Source: an uncultured Roseicyclus sp.
GTDB lineage: Bacteria > Pseudomonadota > Alphaproteobacteria > Rhodobacterales > Rhodobacteraceae
Direction of reading: 5' to 3'
DNA length: 64,000 bases
NCBI GenBank assembly: GCA_947500415.1
Contig: CANMRT010000001.1
Coordinates: 1,328,982-1,392,981 of the forward strand
The notes under the pieces were generated by a model that searched no databases, had not been told where the DNA came from, and saw nothing but the letters and a program-made list of their open reading frames with translations. The first letter of the stretch is position 1. Every line of letters begins with the position of its first letter. A program made the translations under genes and the position numbers. Shown here piece by piece: positions 17,975 through 25,774 of the stretch.

Positions 17975-18289
17975 ATGCCAAAGAATACGAAGATTGCGAC
18001 GTGCTCGTACTGCGGGAGGCGGCAGACGCTGAACTTCACTGCGCGTCAGGGCCATGAGCTGGCTTGCGGGGCCTGTGGTGCGCCGTTGCATGAGATGAAA
18101 TGGCTGAAGCCGCCGGAGCAGCGCACAAAGGCGAAACGATCGCCCCAACGACCTGCGCCCCATGGGTTTGGCCTGCCGGAGCGGGAGTTGAAAAGTCGCC
18201 GAAAGAAGAAGCGCAAGCCCAAGTGGAAGCGGATGATGGGCGAGGTGTTTGAAGAAGCCTTCGAGGTGATCGAAGACATCTTTGACTGA
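17975..18289 (+). CDS. Small zinc-ribbon protein
   Basis: A 104-residue basic protein with CSYC (residues 10-13) and CGAC near residues 32-35, together a four-Cys zinc ribbon. A highly basic stretch (KSRRKKKRKPKWKR) follows, then an acidic C-terminal helix. This suggests nucleic-acid or ribosome association. It starts 3 bp after rlmB and is probably co-transcribed, hinting at an RNA-related role, but no function is known. Confidence 0.7.
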   Translation: MPKNTKIATCSYCGRRQTLNFTARQGHELACGACGAPLHEMKWLKPPEQRTKAKRSPQRPAPHGFGLPERELKSRRKKKRKPKWKRMMGEVFEEAFEVIEDIFD

Positions 18290-18379
18290 CGCCACATCAC
18301 AAACGCGCCAATGTGGGTTCCGTTTTGCGCGGGAATGGGCATTTTGCGAGCGAACGACGCCGACCCGGGAGACATCACC

Positions 18380-18841
18380 ATGCTGACACGCCGCGCAACC
18401 CTTTCCCTTTTGGCAGCTTCTACAGCCATCTTCGCCTCTGGCGGTGCCTTCGCGATGGAGCCGCCGGTCTATGTTGAGGGTGGCATTGCCATTGACGGCG
18501 CGGACGCGGTGGCCTTCTTCTCGCTGGCTGAAGACGATGAACCGGTGATTGGCTCGTCCGAGTATGCTTTGGAATGGAACGGGGCCACTTGGCATTTCGC
18601 GAGTGCCGAGAACCTGGCGCTGTTTGAGGCGGATCCTGAGGCCTATGCGCCCGCTTTCGGTGGCTACTGCGCCTTTGCCGCATCACGCGGCTATGTCGCC
18701 AGCACGGTGCCTGAAGCGTGGTCGATTGTGGATGGTCGCCTGTTCCTCAACTACAGCCTGCGCATCAGGCGCCGCTGGTTGCGGATGTTGCCTGAGGCGA
18801 TTGCTGAAGGTGACGCGATTTGGCCTGCATTGCTTGGGTGA
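18380..18841 (+). CDS. YHS domain-containing exported protein
   Basis: A 153-residue protein. MLTRRATLSLLAAS forms a twin-arginine-like signal, cleaved near AFA-ME at residue 23. The mature part has a YHS domain: DGADAVAFFSL, EYALEWNGATWHFASAENLALFEADPEAYAPAFGGYCAFA. YHS domains are small metal-binding folds, in some cases for copper. The start at 18380 follows GGGAGA; the frame to 18311 adds an unlikely leader. Export suggests a periplasmic metal-handling role, which is inferred. Confidence 0.8.
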   Translation: MLTRRATLSLLAASTAIFASGGAFAMEPPVYVEGGIAIDGADAVAFFSLAEDDEPVIGSSEYALEWNGATWHFASAENLALFEADPEAYAPAFGGYCAFAASRGYVASTVPEAWSIVDGRLFLNYSLRIRRRWLRMLPEAIAEGDAIWPALLG

Positions 18842-18960
18842 TAGCGCCATCATCACGTTTTTGTAGCGAACCTTTTTCGCAGGCTTTGCGACCCCATATG
18901 AATAACAGGCGCCGTGGGTCGGAACCCCGCGCGCCCATCACTGTCCCTCGTTCCGAAACT

Positions 18961-18995
18961 GCGCCCGCCGGTTCTCCGATGCGGGCGCTTTTTTT
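18961..18995 (+). terminator. Strong intrinsic terminator
   Basis: GCGCCCGC (18961-18968) and GCGGGCGC (18981-18988) form a perfect 8-bp stem with a 12-nt loop, directly followed by seven T residues. It lies 120 bp after the YHS gene and 19 bp before the CoA-binding gene. It may end the YHS transcript or a separate short RNA starting in the gap. Confidence 0.85.
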
Positions 18996-19013
18996 GTCTG
19001 GTATAGCATCCGC

Positions 19014-19487
19014 ATGACGACGAACCCTTCCGATGATTTGCTCCGCGATGTGCTGAAAGGCGCGAAATCCTTCGCTTGTGTTGGTGTGTCACCGAACCCT
19101 GTGCGGCCCTCGTATTATGTAGCGCGGTATTTGTCGCTGAAGGGCTACAAGGTGATCCCAGTCAATCCGGGTCAGGTGGGGAAAAGTCTTTTTGGTCAAG
19201 AGTTTCGCGGTGAGCTGGCGAATATCTCTGAGCCATTTGACGTGGTCGATATCTTTCGCAGGCCTGAGGCTGTTCCGGAGATCGTGGACGCCGCGTTAGC
19301 TCTTACGGTGCGGCCAAAGGTGATCTGGATGCAGATTGGCGTGACCCATGCGGAGGCGGCTGCAAAGGCGGAGGCGGAGGGTTTGACTGTGATCCAGAAC
19401 CGCTGCCCCAAGATCGAATATCAGCGCCTGTTTGGAGAGCTTCGGATGGGTGGGTTCAATACCGGCATCATCTCTTCAAAGCTTTGA
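19014..19487 (+). CDS. CoA-binding protein (YccU-like)
   Basis: A 157-residue Rossmann-fold protein: GVSPNPVRPSYYVARYLSLKGYKVIPVNPG is the CoA/nucleotide-binding loop of the YccU/CoA_binding family, and VIWMQIGVTHAEAAAKAEAEGLTVIQNRCPKIE is the conserved C-terminal part. It resembles the N-terminal domain of succinyl-CoA synthetase alpha but lacks the catalytic domain. The physiological role is unknown. It starts just after the strong terminator, so it must use a promoter within that region. Confidence 0.85.
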   Translation: MTTNPSDDLLRDVLKGAKSFACVGVSPNPVRPSYYVARYLSLKGYKVIPVNPGQVGKSLFGQEFRGELANISEPFDVVDIFRRPEAVPEIVDAALALTVRPKVIWMQIGVTHAEAAAKAEAEGLTVIQNRCPKIEYQRLFGELRMGGFNTGIISSKL

Positions 19488-19586
19488 TTGAGCCCAAAAA
19501 GCGGCTGTAGTGATCGTGTAGTGTTTCTATAATTATTCCATAATTACACGATTTTCGCACCATTTTGCCGAGATCGCAGGAGGTCT

Positions 19587-20501
19587 GTGCATTTGCTTAG
19601 GTCTGTGCTTTTGGGATTGGGACTTGCCCTGGTCGTGGTTCCTGTTTCGGAGCTGATGTTCTGGCCGGTGCGGATCGACTCGATCCCCGGTCTCGTCCTG
19701 TTCTACGGAATGAGTGTGCTTTTGGCGGCGCTTCTGCTGGAACGATCCGGCGCGCGAGGGTGGCCCGCTTACGTCCTTGCCGGCGGCATTTTCGGATGGC
19801 TGATCGAAGGCGTGGTGGTGAGCCAGACCTATGAGGCGGTGCCATTCTCGCTGAGCTGGACGCCGCTGGCTTGGCACATGGTGCTGAGCGTGATGGGCGC
19901 GCTCGTCGGATTGGGGTGGGCGCTCAGGCGTGGGTTGGTTGCGGCACTGCTCGCCTGCGCCGTGGTCGGCGCGTTTGCCGGGTTATGGGGGGCTTACGGG
20001 TGGACCGAGTTGGTCGAGGATGTGACTACGGTTGAGACCGGCTTGCCATTCGAGGTGCAGATAACCGTGGCCGCAGCCTTGATGGCCACGGGGCATTGCC
20101 TGTTGAGTCGACTTCCAGACGGGCGAGCACCGGGGTGGCTTTTGTGGGTGCTGTTGGGGATGGCGGTTTTGGTTTGGGCGTTGGCGTGGGCAGTGCCTCT
20201 GTTCCCGATGTCGCTGAATGTCCCAGCGCTAATTGGCGTGAGCATCTGGGCGCTTTCGCGCGCAGGGCGAGGGGCAGTTGCTATGCAGCCGTACGCGCCG
20301 GTCCCGTGGGTGCGGTTTCTGGCGTTCGGTGTGATCCCTTTGGTGGCCGTGCCGGTGCAAGGGGCCTTGCTGGACGTTGCGTGGTTGGCAGAGGCGAATG
20401 CTTTTGTGGCCGGGCCGTTGGTTCTTTTTGGAACAGGCGCTTGGATCGCGGCGCTTGGGATTTCTGTTTGGCGCGGGGCGAGGGGCCGGGCCCTCCCGTG
20501 A
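19587..20501 (+). CDS. Multi-spanning membrane protein of unknown function
   Basis: A 304-residue hydrophobic protein with about eight to nine predicted transmembrane segments and short loops. The GTG start at 19587 is preceded by GCAGGAGGT. The upstream 100 bp is unusually A+T-rich and contains TATAAT at 19528-19533, a likely -10 box. Nothing identifies a transported substrate or an enzyme. It ends before a 286-bp gap preceding the convergent NADAR gene. Confidence 0.65.
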   Translation: MHLLRSVLLGLGLALVVVPVSELMFWPVRIDSIPGLVLFYGMSVLLAALLLERSGARGWPAYVLAGGIFGWLIEGVVVSQTYEAVPFSLSWTPLAWHMVLSVMGALVGLGWALRRGLVAALLACAVVGAFAGLWGAYGWTELVEDVTTVETGLPFEVQITVAAALMATGHCLLSRLPDGRAPGWLLWVLLGMAVLVWALAWAVPLFPMSLNVPALIGVSIWALSRAGRGAVAMQPYAPVPWVRFLAFGVIPLVAVPVQGALLDVAWLAEANAFVAGPLVLFGTGAWIAALGISVWRGARGRALP

Positions 20502-20787
20502 TCGCCGCGCCTCGCTTGCGCGAGCGCTTGGCGATCTTTGGGCGTGGCGCGCCGGGGGCCGCAAGCGGCCCGTCGGCGCGGGGTGTGTTTCGCAATAGGC
20601 GTCGTGCGGGTTTGGATGTTGCAGAGACTCTGCTGAGAGGCCGTTTACGGGCAGGTCTGCCGTAAACAGGCCTGTGCGAGTTTGGTCTGCGAGTCGGGAT
20701 GCGCGTCAAAGACAAGCCGCGCGAAGGGCGCGGTCGGCGGGGCCGATCCTTGACTCACATCCCGAATCGCGGGGTGTGCAGGCTTGG
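20502..20787. other. 286-bp gap with one strong hairpin
   Basis: Non-coding stretch between the convergent membrane-protein and NADAR genes. The one clear structure is the dyad at 20643-20667: GTTTACGGGCAG pairs with CTGCCGTAAAC with one bulged G. There is no T-run on either side. Short frames here lack ribosome sites and are not called. Confidence 0.5.
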
Positions 20788-21237
20788 TTAGCTGGCGCGG
20801 AGGTCGACGCGGACGCGCATGAGGATCTCGCCCAGTTTGTTGAGGCCGGTGCCATCTTGGCCGCCGCCCCAATAGTAGTCCATGGGCGCGTTTTCGACGA
20901 TGTGTGCGTCACCGGTGCTGAGCAGCAACTCGCGTGGTTCTGCATGGGTGCGAAATTTGCGCGAGACGGCGGTGTACATGATGCCGTCTTTCACCTCTTC
21001 CCAATCCGCGCGCAATGGCACCGCACGGGTCATGCCGAGGGCTTTGGCGTCTTTGGGTTTGGATGCGGAACGGATGCGTTCACGGTAGTCTGCGTCGTGG
21101 AACTTCATCGCCTGGAAGTAGTGTTCAACGGTGCGCCAGTAGACGTCTTCCATCTCGATGCCATAGGGCGCGAAGTTCGAGAATTCCGCGTAAGCGTCGG
21201 TTTGGGCGTAGAAGTAGATGGTGTCTGGGTCAGCCAC
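20788..21237 (-). CDS. NADAR family protein (YbiA-like N-glycosidase)
   Basis: A 149-residue NADAR-fold protein: FSNFAPYGIEM, YWRTVEHYFQAMKF and YYWGGGQDGTGLNKLGEILMRVR match the YbiA/DUF1768 family. Members hydrolyse the N-glycosidic bond of damaged or reactive intermediates (early riboflavin-pathway products in YbiA) or remove ADP-ribose from guanine. The GTG start overlaps the hisE stop by 8 bp, so it is translated with the his genes. The link with histidine synthesis may be regulatory convenience or clearing of ribosylated by-products. Confidence 0.85.
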   Translation of the reverse strand: MADPDTIYFYAQTDAYAEFSNFAPYGIEMEDVYWRTVEHYFQAMKFHDADYRERIRSASKPKDAKALGMTRAVPLRADWEEVKDGIMYTAVSRKFRTHAEPRELLLSTGDAHIVENAPMDYYWGGGQDGTGLNKLGEILMRVRVDLRAS

Positions 21238-21538
21238 GGTTGGCTTTTTCTGTCAGGCCGGATTGTGTGGCGCGCTTGGCGAGTTCCGCTTCGATGTCCG
21301 AAAGGCTCACGTCGCGGGCGGCGCACATCACGAGGAGGTGGTAGAGGGCGTCGGCGGCCTCGGATGTGAGGGCCGCGCGGTCGCCTTTGACGGCTTCGAT
21401 GATGGCCTCAACGGCCTCTTCCCCGAATTTCTCTGCGCATTTTTCAGGGCCCTTGGCGAGGAGCTTGGCGGTCCAGGAGCTGTCGGGATCAGCGGATTTG
21501 CGGGCCTCGATCGTGGCGGCTAGGTCTTGGATGCTCAT
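21230..21538 (-). CDS. hisE: Phosphoribosyl-ATP pyrophosphatase
   Basis: A 102-residue MazG-like all-alpha pyrophosphatase catalysing the second step of histidine biosynthesis (PR-ATP to PR-AMP). The metal-binding segment [18 protein letters not shown] and the later [12 protein letters not shown] are the family signatures. Its start overlaps the hisF stop (ATGA), showing translational coupling. Stand-alone HisE is usual in alphaproteobacteria. No hisI is visible in the window. Confidence 0.95.
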   Translation of the reverse strand: MSIQDLAATIEARKSADPDSSWTAKLLAKGPEKCAEKFGEEAVEAIIEAVKGDRAALTSEAADALYHLLVMCAARDVSLSDIEAELAKRATQSGLTEKANRG

Positions 21539-22296
21539 GTCAGCCTCACGGGGATGCCGGCGTCGGCCATGTGCTGTTTGGCCTGGCCGATGGTGTAGGT
21601 GCCGAAATGGAAGATTGAGGCGGCGAGCACGGCGGAGGCACCGCCTTCGGTCACGCCTTCGACGAGGTGATCGAGGGTGCCGACGCCACCCGATGCGATG
21701 ACAGGCACGTTCACGGCGTCGGAGACGGCGCGTGTGAGGGGCAGATTGAAGCCTGCCTTGGTGCCGTCGCGGTCCATGGAGGTGAGCAGGATTTCACCCG
21801 CGCCCTTGGCGGTGACGGTCTTGGCAAATTCCACCGCGTCGATGCCGGTAGGTTTGCGGCCGCCGTGAGTGAAGATCTCCCACTTGCCCGGCGATACTGT
21901 CTTGGCGTCGATGGCGCAGACGATGCATTGGCTGCCGAATTTGTCGGCGGCGCGCGCGATGCAATCGGGGTCGGCCACGGCGGCGGAGTTGAAGCTCACC
22001 TTATCGGCGCCCGCCAGCAGCAGGTTGCGCACGTCATCCACGGTGCGCACGCCGCCGCCGATGGTCAGCGGCATGAAGCATTGCTCGGCCGTGCGGGTGG
22101 CGAGATCGTACATCGTGCCGCGGTTTTCATGGGTGGCTTTGATGTCGAGAAAGCAGAGTTCATCCGCGCCGGCGGCGTCATAGGCACGAGCCTGTTCCAC
22201 CGGATCGCCCGCATCGATCAGATCGACGAAGTTGACGCCTTTGACGGTGCGGCCTTCGGCGACGTCGAGGCAGGGGATGATGCGGGTTTTCAACAT
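21535..22296 (-). CDS. hisF: Imidazole glycerol phosphate synthase, cyclase subunit
   Basis: A 253-residue (beta-alpha)8 barrel. The catalytic Asp pair is D11 ([15 protein letters not shown]) and the Asp in [10 protein letters not shown] near residue 130; the phosphate-binding LTIGGGV and PVIASGGVG loops are present. With HisH it turns PRFAR and glutamine-derived ammonia into imidazole glycerol phosphate and AICAR. It overlaps hisE downstream; upstream an opposite-strand gene separates it from hisA. Confidence 0.96.
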   Translation of the reverse strand: MLKTRIIPCLDVAEGRTVKGVNFVDLIDAGDPVEQARAYDAAGADELCFLDIKATHENRGTMYDLATRTAEQCFMPLTIGGGVRTVDDVRNLLLAGADKVSFNSAAVADPDCIARAADKFGSQCIVCAIDAKTVSPGKWEIFTHGGRKPTGIDAVEFAKTVTAKGAGEILLTSMDRDGTKAGFNLPLTRAVSDAVNVPVIASGGVGTLDHLVEGVTEGGASAVLAASIFHFGTYTIGQAKQHMADAGIPVRLT

Positions 22297-22398
22297 GGGC
22301 GGGTTTTAGACCGAGACGGGCGCGCACGAAAGGGTGATTGGCGGGCGCGGCGCAATCGGGGGAAGTTGGCGCGCGGAACCGAAACGGGAGACGTTGAA

Positions 22399-22845
22399 AT
22401 GACACGGATAATGACGATTGCAGGGGCTTTGATAATGGCTGTGGCACCGGCACTGGCGGAGGATTACGCGGAACGGCGCAGCGCGGATGGTGTGGCGGAG
22501 ACGATGGACCGACTGGTCGCGGCCGTTGAGGGTGCAGGGGCCACGGTCTTTGCGCGCGTGAACCACGGCGGCGGGGCGGCGAGCGTGGATATGGAGTTGG
22601 TCGATGCGGAGTTGTTGATCTTCGGCAACCCGATGTTGGGCACGCCCGCGTTGCAGGACGATATTCGCGCAGGGCTGCATTTGCCGTTGCGGGTGCTGGT
22701 TTACGGCGATGGCGAGGGTAGCGTGATCACCTGGCAGACGCCTGAGGCGATGTTTGAGGATCTGGAGATTGCCGAGGGCGCGCCGTATCTGGAACGGATG
22801 AACGGTGCGCTGGGGAACCTGACAACGGCGGCGGCGGGCGAGTGA
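22399..22845 (+). CDS. Exported DUF302 domain protein
   Basis: A 148-residue protein with a signal peptide (MTRIMTIAGALIMAVAPALA) and a DUF302 domain. TVFARVNHGGGAASVDMELVDAELLIFGNP and LPLRVLVYGDGEGSVITWQ are the usual DUF302 segments. The start at 22399 is chosen for its signal peptide and GGGAG upstream; a much longer frame reading antisense through hisF is spurious. It is oriented against the his genes and inserted between hisF and hisA; its stop is 1 bp from the end of the convergent membrane gene. Confidence 0.82.
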   Translation: MTRIMTIAGALIMAVAPALAEDYAERRSADGVAETMDRLVAAVEGAGATVFARVNHGGGAASVDMELVDAELLIFGNPMLGTPALQDDIRAGLHLPLRVLVYGDGEGSVITWQTPEAMFEDLEIAEGAPYLERMNGALGNLTTAAAGE

Positions 22846-22846
22846 C

Positions 22847-23077
22847 CTAGGGATCCTGGTTGGCGTTGTCGCTTGGCCGATTGAGCCAGCGAACCAACAG
22901 CCAGGTGGCCCCCGAAAGCACAAGCGCCCCGCCAAGAAGCAGCCCGATCTGTTTGGCGACGGTCGTACCAATTGAACGTCCGATGTTGTGATCGGTCGGG
23001 CCTGTGCCGGATAGGAGCGCGACGGCAATGACGAGCGCCCCGATAAAGAGTATTGTGAGAGGGCCGGTGAGTTTCAC
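22847..23077 (-). CDS. Small two-helix membrane protein coupled to hisA
   Basis: A 76-residue protein with hydrophobic helices at residues 5-22 and 45-62 and a basic/polar end. The GTG start overlaps the hisA stop (GTGA), with GGAGGT 6 bp upstream, so translation is coupled to hisA. Small membrane genes of this kind sit in the his cluster of other Rhodobacteraceae, but no role in histidine synthesis is known. Confidence 0.7.
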   Translation of the reverse strand: MKLTGPLTILFIGALVIAVALLSGTGPTDHNIGRSIGTTVAKQIGLLLGGALVLSGATWLLVRWLNRPSDNANQDP

Positions 23078-23793
23078 GATCGGACCTCCTTCAATGCCTC
23101 CGTCAGGTCGATGGCACCATCATAGAGCGCGCGGCCCGAAATGGCGCCTGAAATGACGCCGGTGGCCTTTAATGCGCTCAGATCCGCCAAGGAGGACACG
23201 CCGCCGCTTGCAATGACTGGGATCGAGGTTGCGCGCGCGAGATCTGCGGTGGCCTGAACATTCGGGCCACCCATCGCGCCGTCGCGGTCGATGTCTGTGT
23301 AGATGATGGCCGCGACACCGGCATCCTCAAAGGCGCGGGCGAGGTCCGTGACCATCACGTCCGTTTCTTCCGCCCAACCCTTTGTCGCCACGCGACCTTT
23401 TCGGGCGTCGATGCCGACCGCGACCTTGCCGGGGAAAGCTTTTGCGGCCTGACGAACGAGATCGGGATCTTCGACAGCAACGGTGCCAAGGATCACACGG
23501 GCGATGCCTTTGGTCAGCCACATCTCGATCGTGGCCATGTCGCGGATGCCGCCGCCAAGCTGGGTGGGCACATCGGTTTTCGCCAAGATCGCCTCAACCG
23601 CAGCACCATTCACTGGCTCACCCGCGAAAGCGCCATTGAGATCAACGAGATGCAACCATTCGCAGCCCGCATCCTGAAACGCGCGGGCCTGAGCTGCGGG
23701 ATCGGTGTTGAACACGGTGGCCTCGGACATCTCGCCCCGCAGAAGGCGCACGGCGTTGCCGTCTTTCAGGTCGATGGCGGGATAAAGGATCAT
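23074..23793 (-). CDS. hisA: ProFAR isomerase (1-(5-phosphoribosyl)-5-[(5-phosphoribosylamino)methylideneamino]imidazole-4-carboxamide isomerase)
   Basis: A 239-residue (beta-alpha)8 barrel, a sister of HisF. Catalytic acids are D8 ([11 protein letters not shown]) and the Asp in [10 protein letters not shown] near residue 128; phosphate loops are TQLGGGIR and [10 protein letters not shown]. It opens the ribose of ProFAR by Amadori rearrangement. The start at 23793 is the conserved MILYPAID; a frame to 23853 lacks homology. It is followed by the coupled small membrane gene. Confidence 0.96.
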   Translation of the reverse strand: MILYPAIDLKDGNAVRLLRGEMSEATVFNTDPAAQARAFQDAGCEWLHLVDLNGAFAGEPVNGAAVEAILAKTDVPTQLGGGIRDMATIEMWLTKGIARVILGTVAVEDPDLVRQAAKAFPGKVAVGIDARKGRVATKGWAEETDVMVTDLARAFEDAGVAAIIYTDIDRDGAMGGPNVQATADLARATSIPVIASGGVSSLADLSALKATGVISGAISGRALYDGAIDLTEALKEVRS

Positions 23794-23931
23794 GGGTGGG
23801 CGTCCGTGTTGCAGCGATTGGGGGCTTTTGTCCCAGACGGGCATTGCCTGCAAGGCCGCAACGTCATGCTTGCAAGGCTGCCCCGCAGGCGAAAGGATCG
23901 CGCGCAGGAGAGAACAAGGGAGAGATGAGAT

Positions 23932-24324
23932 ATGAAAAAGACGCTTCTTGGCGCCGTTTTGGCGCTTGTGGGCATGGTGGGGGCCGCTCAGGCGCAGGAC
24001 CCGGCCTATGGCGTGTGGCAGACCGAAGTGGATGACGGAGCCTACGCCTATGTCACGCTGGCGGGCTGTGGTGGTGCAGTGTGCGGCACGATCAGCCGGA
24101 CGTTTGATGGCACTGGCGAATACCAGAGCCCGAACTTGGGCCGTCAGATCGTGATCGACATGGTTCCGCAGGGCGGTGGCGATTACGAAGGCTCTGTCTG
24201 GCGTCCGTCGAACGACCGTATCTACATTGGCCGGATGAACGTGAGCGGGAACACTTTGACCCTGCGCGGCTGTGTGGCCGGGGGCCTGATCTGTGCTCGC
24301 CAGACCTGGGCGCGCATCCAGTAA
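23932..24324 (+). CDS. Exported DUF2147 domain protein
   Basis: A 130-residue protein with a signal peptide ending AQA (residue 21) and a DUF2147 domain: [28 protein letters not shown] and [34 protein letters not shown]2147 proteins are small periplasmic beta-barrel-like modules of unknown function. GAGAGA precedes the ATG. It is divergent from hisA and shares a bidirectional terminator with the convergent lipoprotein gene. Confidence 0.85.
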   Translation: MKKTLLGAVLALVGMVGAAQAQDPAYGVWQTEVDDGAYAYVTLAGCGGAVCGTISRTFDGTGEYQSPNLGRQIVIDMVPQGGGDYEGSVWRPSNDRIYIGRMNVSGNTLTLRGCVAGGLICARQTWARIQ

Positions 24325-24347
24325 GCCTTTCGCAACGCAAAGAAAAA

Positions 24348-24372
24348 GGGGCGTGCCGTGGTGGCGCGCCCC
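24348..24372. terminator. Bidirectional intrinsic terminator
   Basis: GGGGCGTGCC and GGCGCGCCCC form a 10-bp stem with one G-T wobble and a GTGGT loop. On the minus strand it is followed by TTTTTC and TTT; on the plus strand by TTCGTCGTTTC. It lies between the converging DUF2147 (+) and lipoprotein (-) genes and probably serves both. Confidence 0.8.
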
Positions 24373-24397
24373 TTCGTCGTTTCAACTGCTGGCGGTG

Positions 24398-24823
24398 CTA
24401 TGAGCTGCCGTAGGGCTGCCAGCGGGTCAGCTGGATTGTCTGGCCCGTGCGGACCGCGTTGCGGACCTGAGATTGCGAGGCGCAGGACAGGACGTGACCA
24501 GCATTGGAGGTGCGCGCCGAGACGCAGATGCCATCGCGGCCATTGTCGACCTCACCGGAATAGATCGGATAGCCGAAACCGGAGATCGGGTTGGGTTCGG
24601 GGACCAGACGGCAAACGGTGCGGATGCCCGCGCTGTCGCTGGAGTGCTGGGTCATGGCAAGGATTCTGCCATATTCATCAGGCACATAGACCTCGAGATC
24701 AAAAACGTAATCGCCGGTAAAGCAATTCGCTGCTGTAAAGTTTTCGGGGTAGACGGTGGTGGTGGTCGGGGTACAGGCCGAAAGGCCGACAAGCGCCAGA
24801 ACGGCGACGAGCATACGGATCAA
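24398..24823 (-). CDS. Small lipoprotein of unknown function
   Basis: A 141-residue protein with a lipoprotein signal: hydrophobic MLVAVLALVGLSAC with the lipobox Cys at residue 17. The mature part contains four further Cys (NCFTGDY, TVCRLVP, GICVSAR, LSCASQ) that could form two disulfides. No domain was recognised. It is inserted between hisA and hisH on the same strand but has its own terminator, and a perfect 18-bp palindrome lies upstream of its start. Confidence 0.7.
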   Translation of the reverse strand: MIRMLVAVLALVGLSACTPTTTTVYPENFTAANCFTGDYVFDLEVYVPDEYGRILAMTQHSSDSAGIRTVCRLVPEPNPISGFGYPIYSGEVDNGRDGICVSARTSNAGHVLSCASQSQVRNAVRTGQTIQLTRWQPYGSS

Positions 24824-24849
24824 AGGATTCTCCTCCGGAGGGTAAGCGT

Positions 24850-24867
24850 GTTCACAGATATGTGAAC
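24850..24867. promoter_or_regulatory. 18-bp palindrome, candidate operator
   Basis: GTTCACA at 24850-24856 and TGTGAAC at 24861-24867 form a perfect 7-bp dyad around GATA. It lies 27 bp upstream of the lipoprotein start, in the divergent gap to the gene at 25070. Spacing and the TGTGA half-site resemble CRP/FNR- or GntR-type operators. The regulator is unknown. Confidence 0.5.
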
Positions 24868-25069
24868 GATAGCGGCTTGATTGGTGGAGGAAAGGGCAAG
24901 ATCAGGAATGCCGCGCGGGGCGGGACGGTGTTGTGTTTGCGACCTAGCGAAAACGGCAGGTCTTGGCTCGCAGGGTGGGGACCGCGCCTCTCTTTTTCGT
25001 TGCAATATCGGGAGGTTGCGTCGTTAGATGTAGGGTGATGTTTGAATTTTTCTGCAAGGATACTTGAGC

Positions 25070-25774
25070 ATGTCGGATATTTTTTATTTTGCACCACCAC
25101 CTGGCGGTCCCCTGATCTGGCGGACTGAAAACCCGAAAAGCGGTGGTGTTCATCACATAGCGCATCAAGGCGGTTGGATTATCATTATCGAGGATAATCG
25201 TGGCATGAAGGTGGGACCCAATGGTATTCCCGCAACAACGCCGCTTTTGAAGATCCGTTACGCGCCGTCTGGATTTTCCGGTGACTCCCTTTTGCAGAAC
25301 GACCCGTCCGAATTCCAGTTGCTCTGGACAAGGGAATTTGACCAACCCGCTATGAAGTTTCTGGATAATTTCGTGAGGGATATAGAGGCTGGACAGACCC
25401 CGGAAATGGGCGATGACTATATGGTCTTTCCGGCCAAGGACGTTAATAGGGAAAGCGTTTCAGAACAGTCCAGTAGCAGCGAAAGCGGCGGCGGCTCGAC
25501 GCCCAAACCAAAGAAACCCAGTGGTGGTGGCAGCTCTGGAACGACCCAAGGGCAGGACACGCAGAGTGGAACGCAACCAACCCCGAATTCGCTTTATGTC
25601 GACTACGAGGTTGACGAGAAAACGGGTGAGTTGGTTCTTGCCGGTCCGTATCGGGGGTTTCCGATTGTCATGTGGCTCACCGGGCCGGGGCGGGGGCAAT
25701 ACACATCGATCAGCACAGCCGACGCCGAGCATTTCATTGAAACCGGCGAAATGGCAATGGAAATAGAGCGTTAG
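25070..25774 (+). CDS. Uncharacterised two-part protein with Ser/Gly-rich linker
   Basis: A 234-residue protein without signal peptide or recognised domain. Residues 1-125 form one module (SDIFYFAPPPGGPLIW; GGWIIIIEDNRGMKVG). Residues about 130-170 are a low-complexity Ser/Gly/Pro/Lys/Gln linker. Residues 175-234 (DYEVDEKTGELVLAGPYRGFPIVMWLTG) form a second module. ATG 25070 follows CAAGGA with 9-base spacing; a TTG 6 bp earlier is possible. It points against the his genes, ends 4 bp inside hisH, is less G+C-rich at its 5' end than its neighbours, and looks acquired. Confidence 0.65.
   Translation: MSDIFYFAPPPGGPLIWRTENPKSGGVHHIAHQGGWIIIIEDNRGMKVGPNGIPATTPLLKIRYAPSGFSGDSLLQNDPSEFQLLWTREFDQPAMKFLDNFVRDIEAGQTPEMGDDYMVFPAKDVNRESVSEQSSSSESGGGSTPKPKKPSGGGSSGTTQGQDTQSGTQPTPNSLYVDYEVDEKTGELVLAGPYRGFPIVMWLTGPGRGQYTSISTADAEHFIETGEMAMEIER

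Noticed and set aside
20674-21369. Plus-strand open frame of 231 codons
   Set aside because: Antisense to the NADAR gene and hisE, with no ribosome site.
21667-22398. Long N-terminal extension of the DUF302 gene
   Set aside because: It reads antisense through hisF; the start at 22399 gives a clean signal peptide and a ribosome site.
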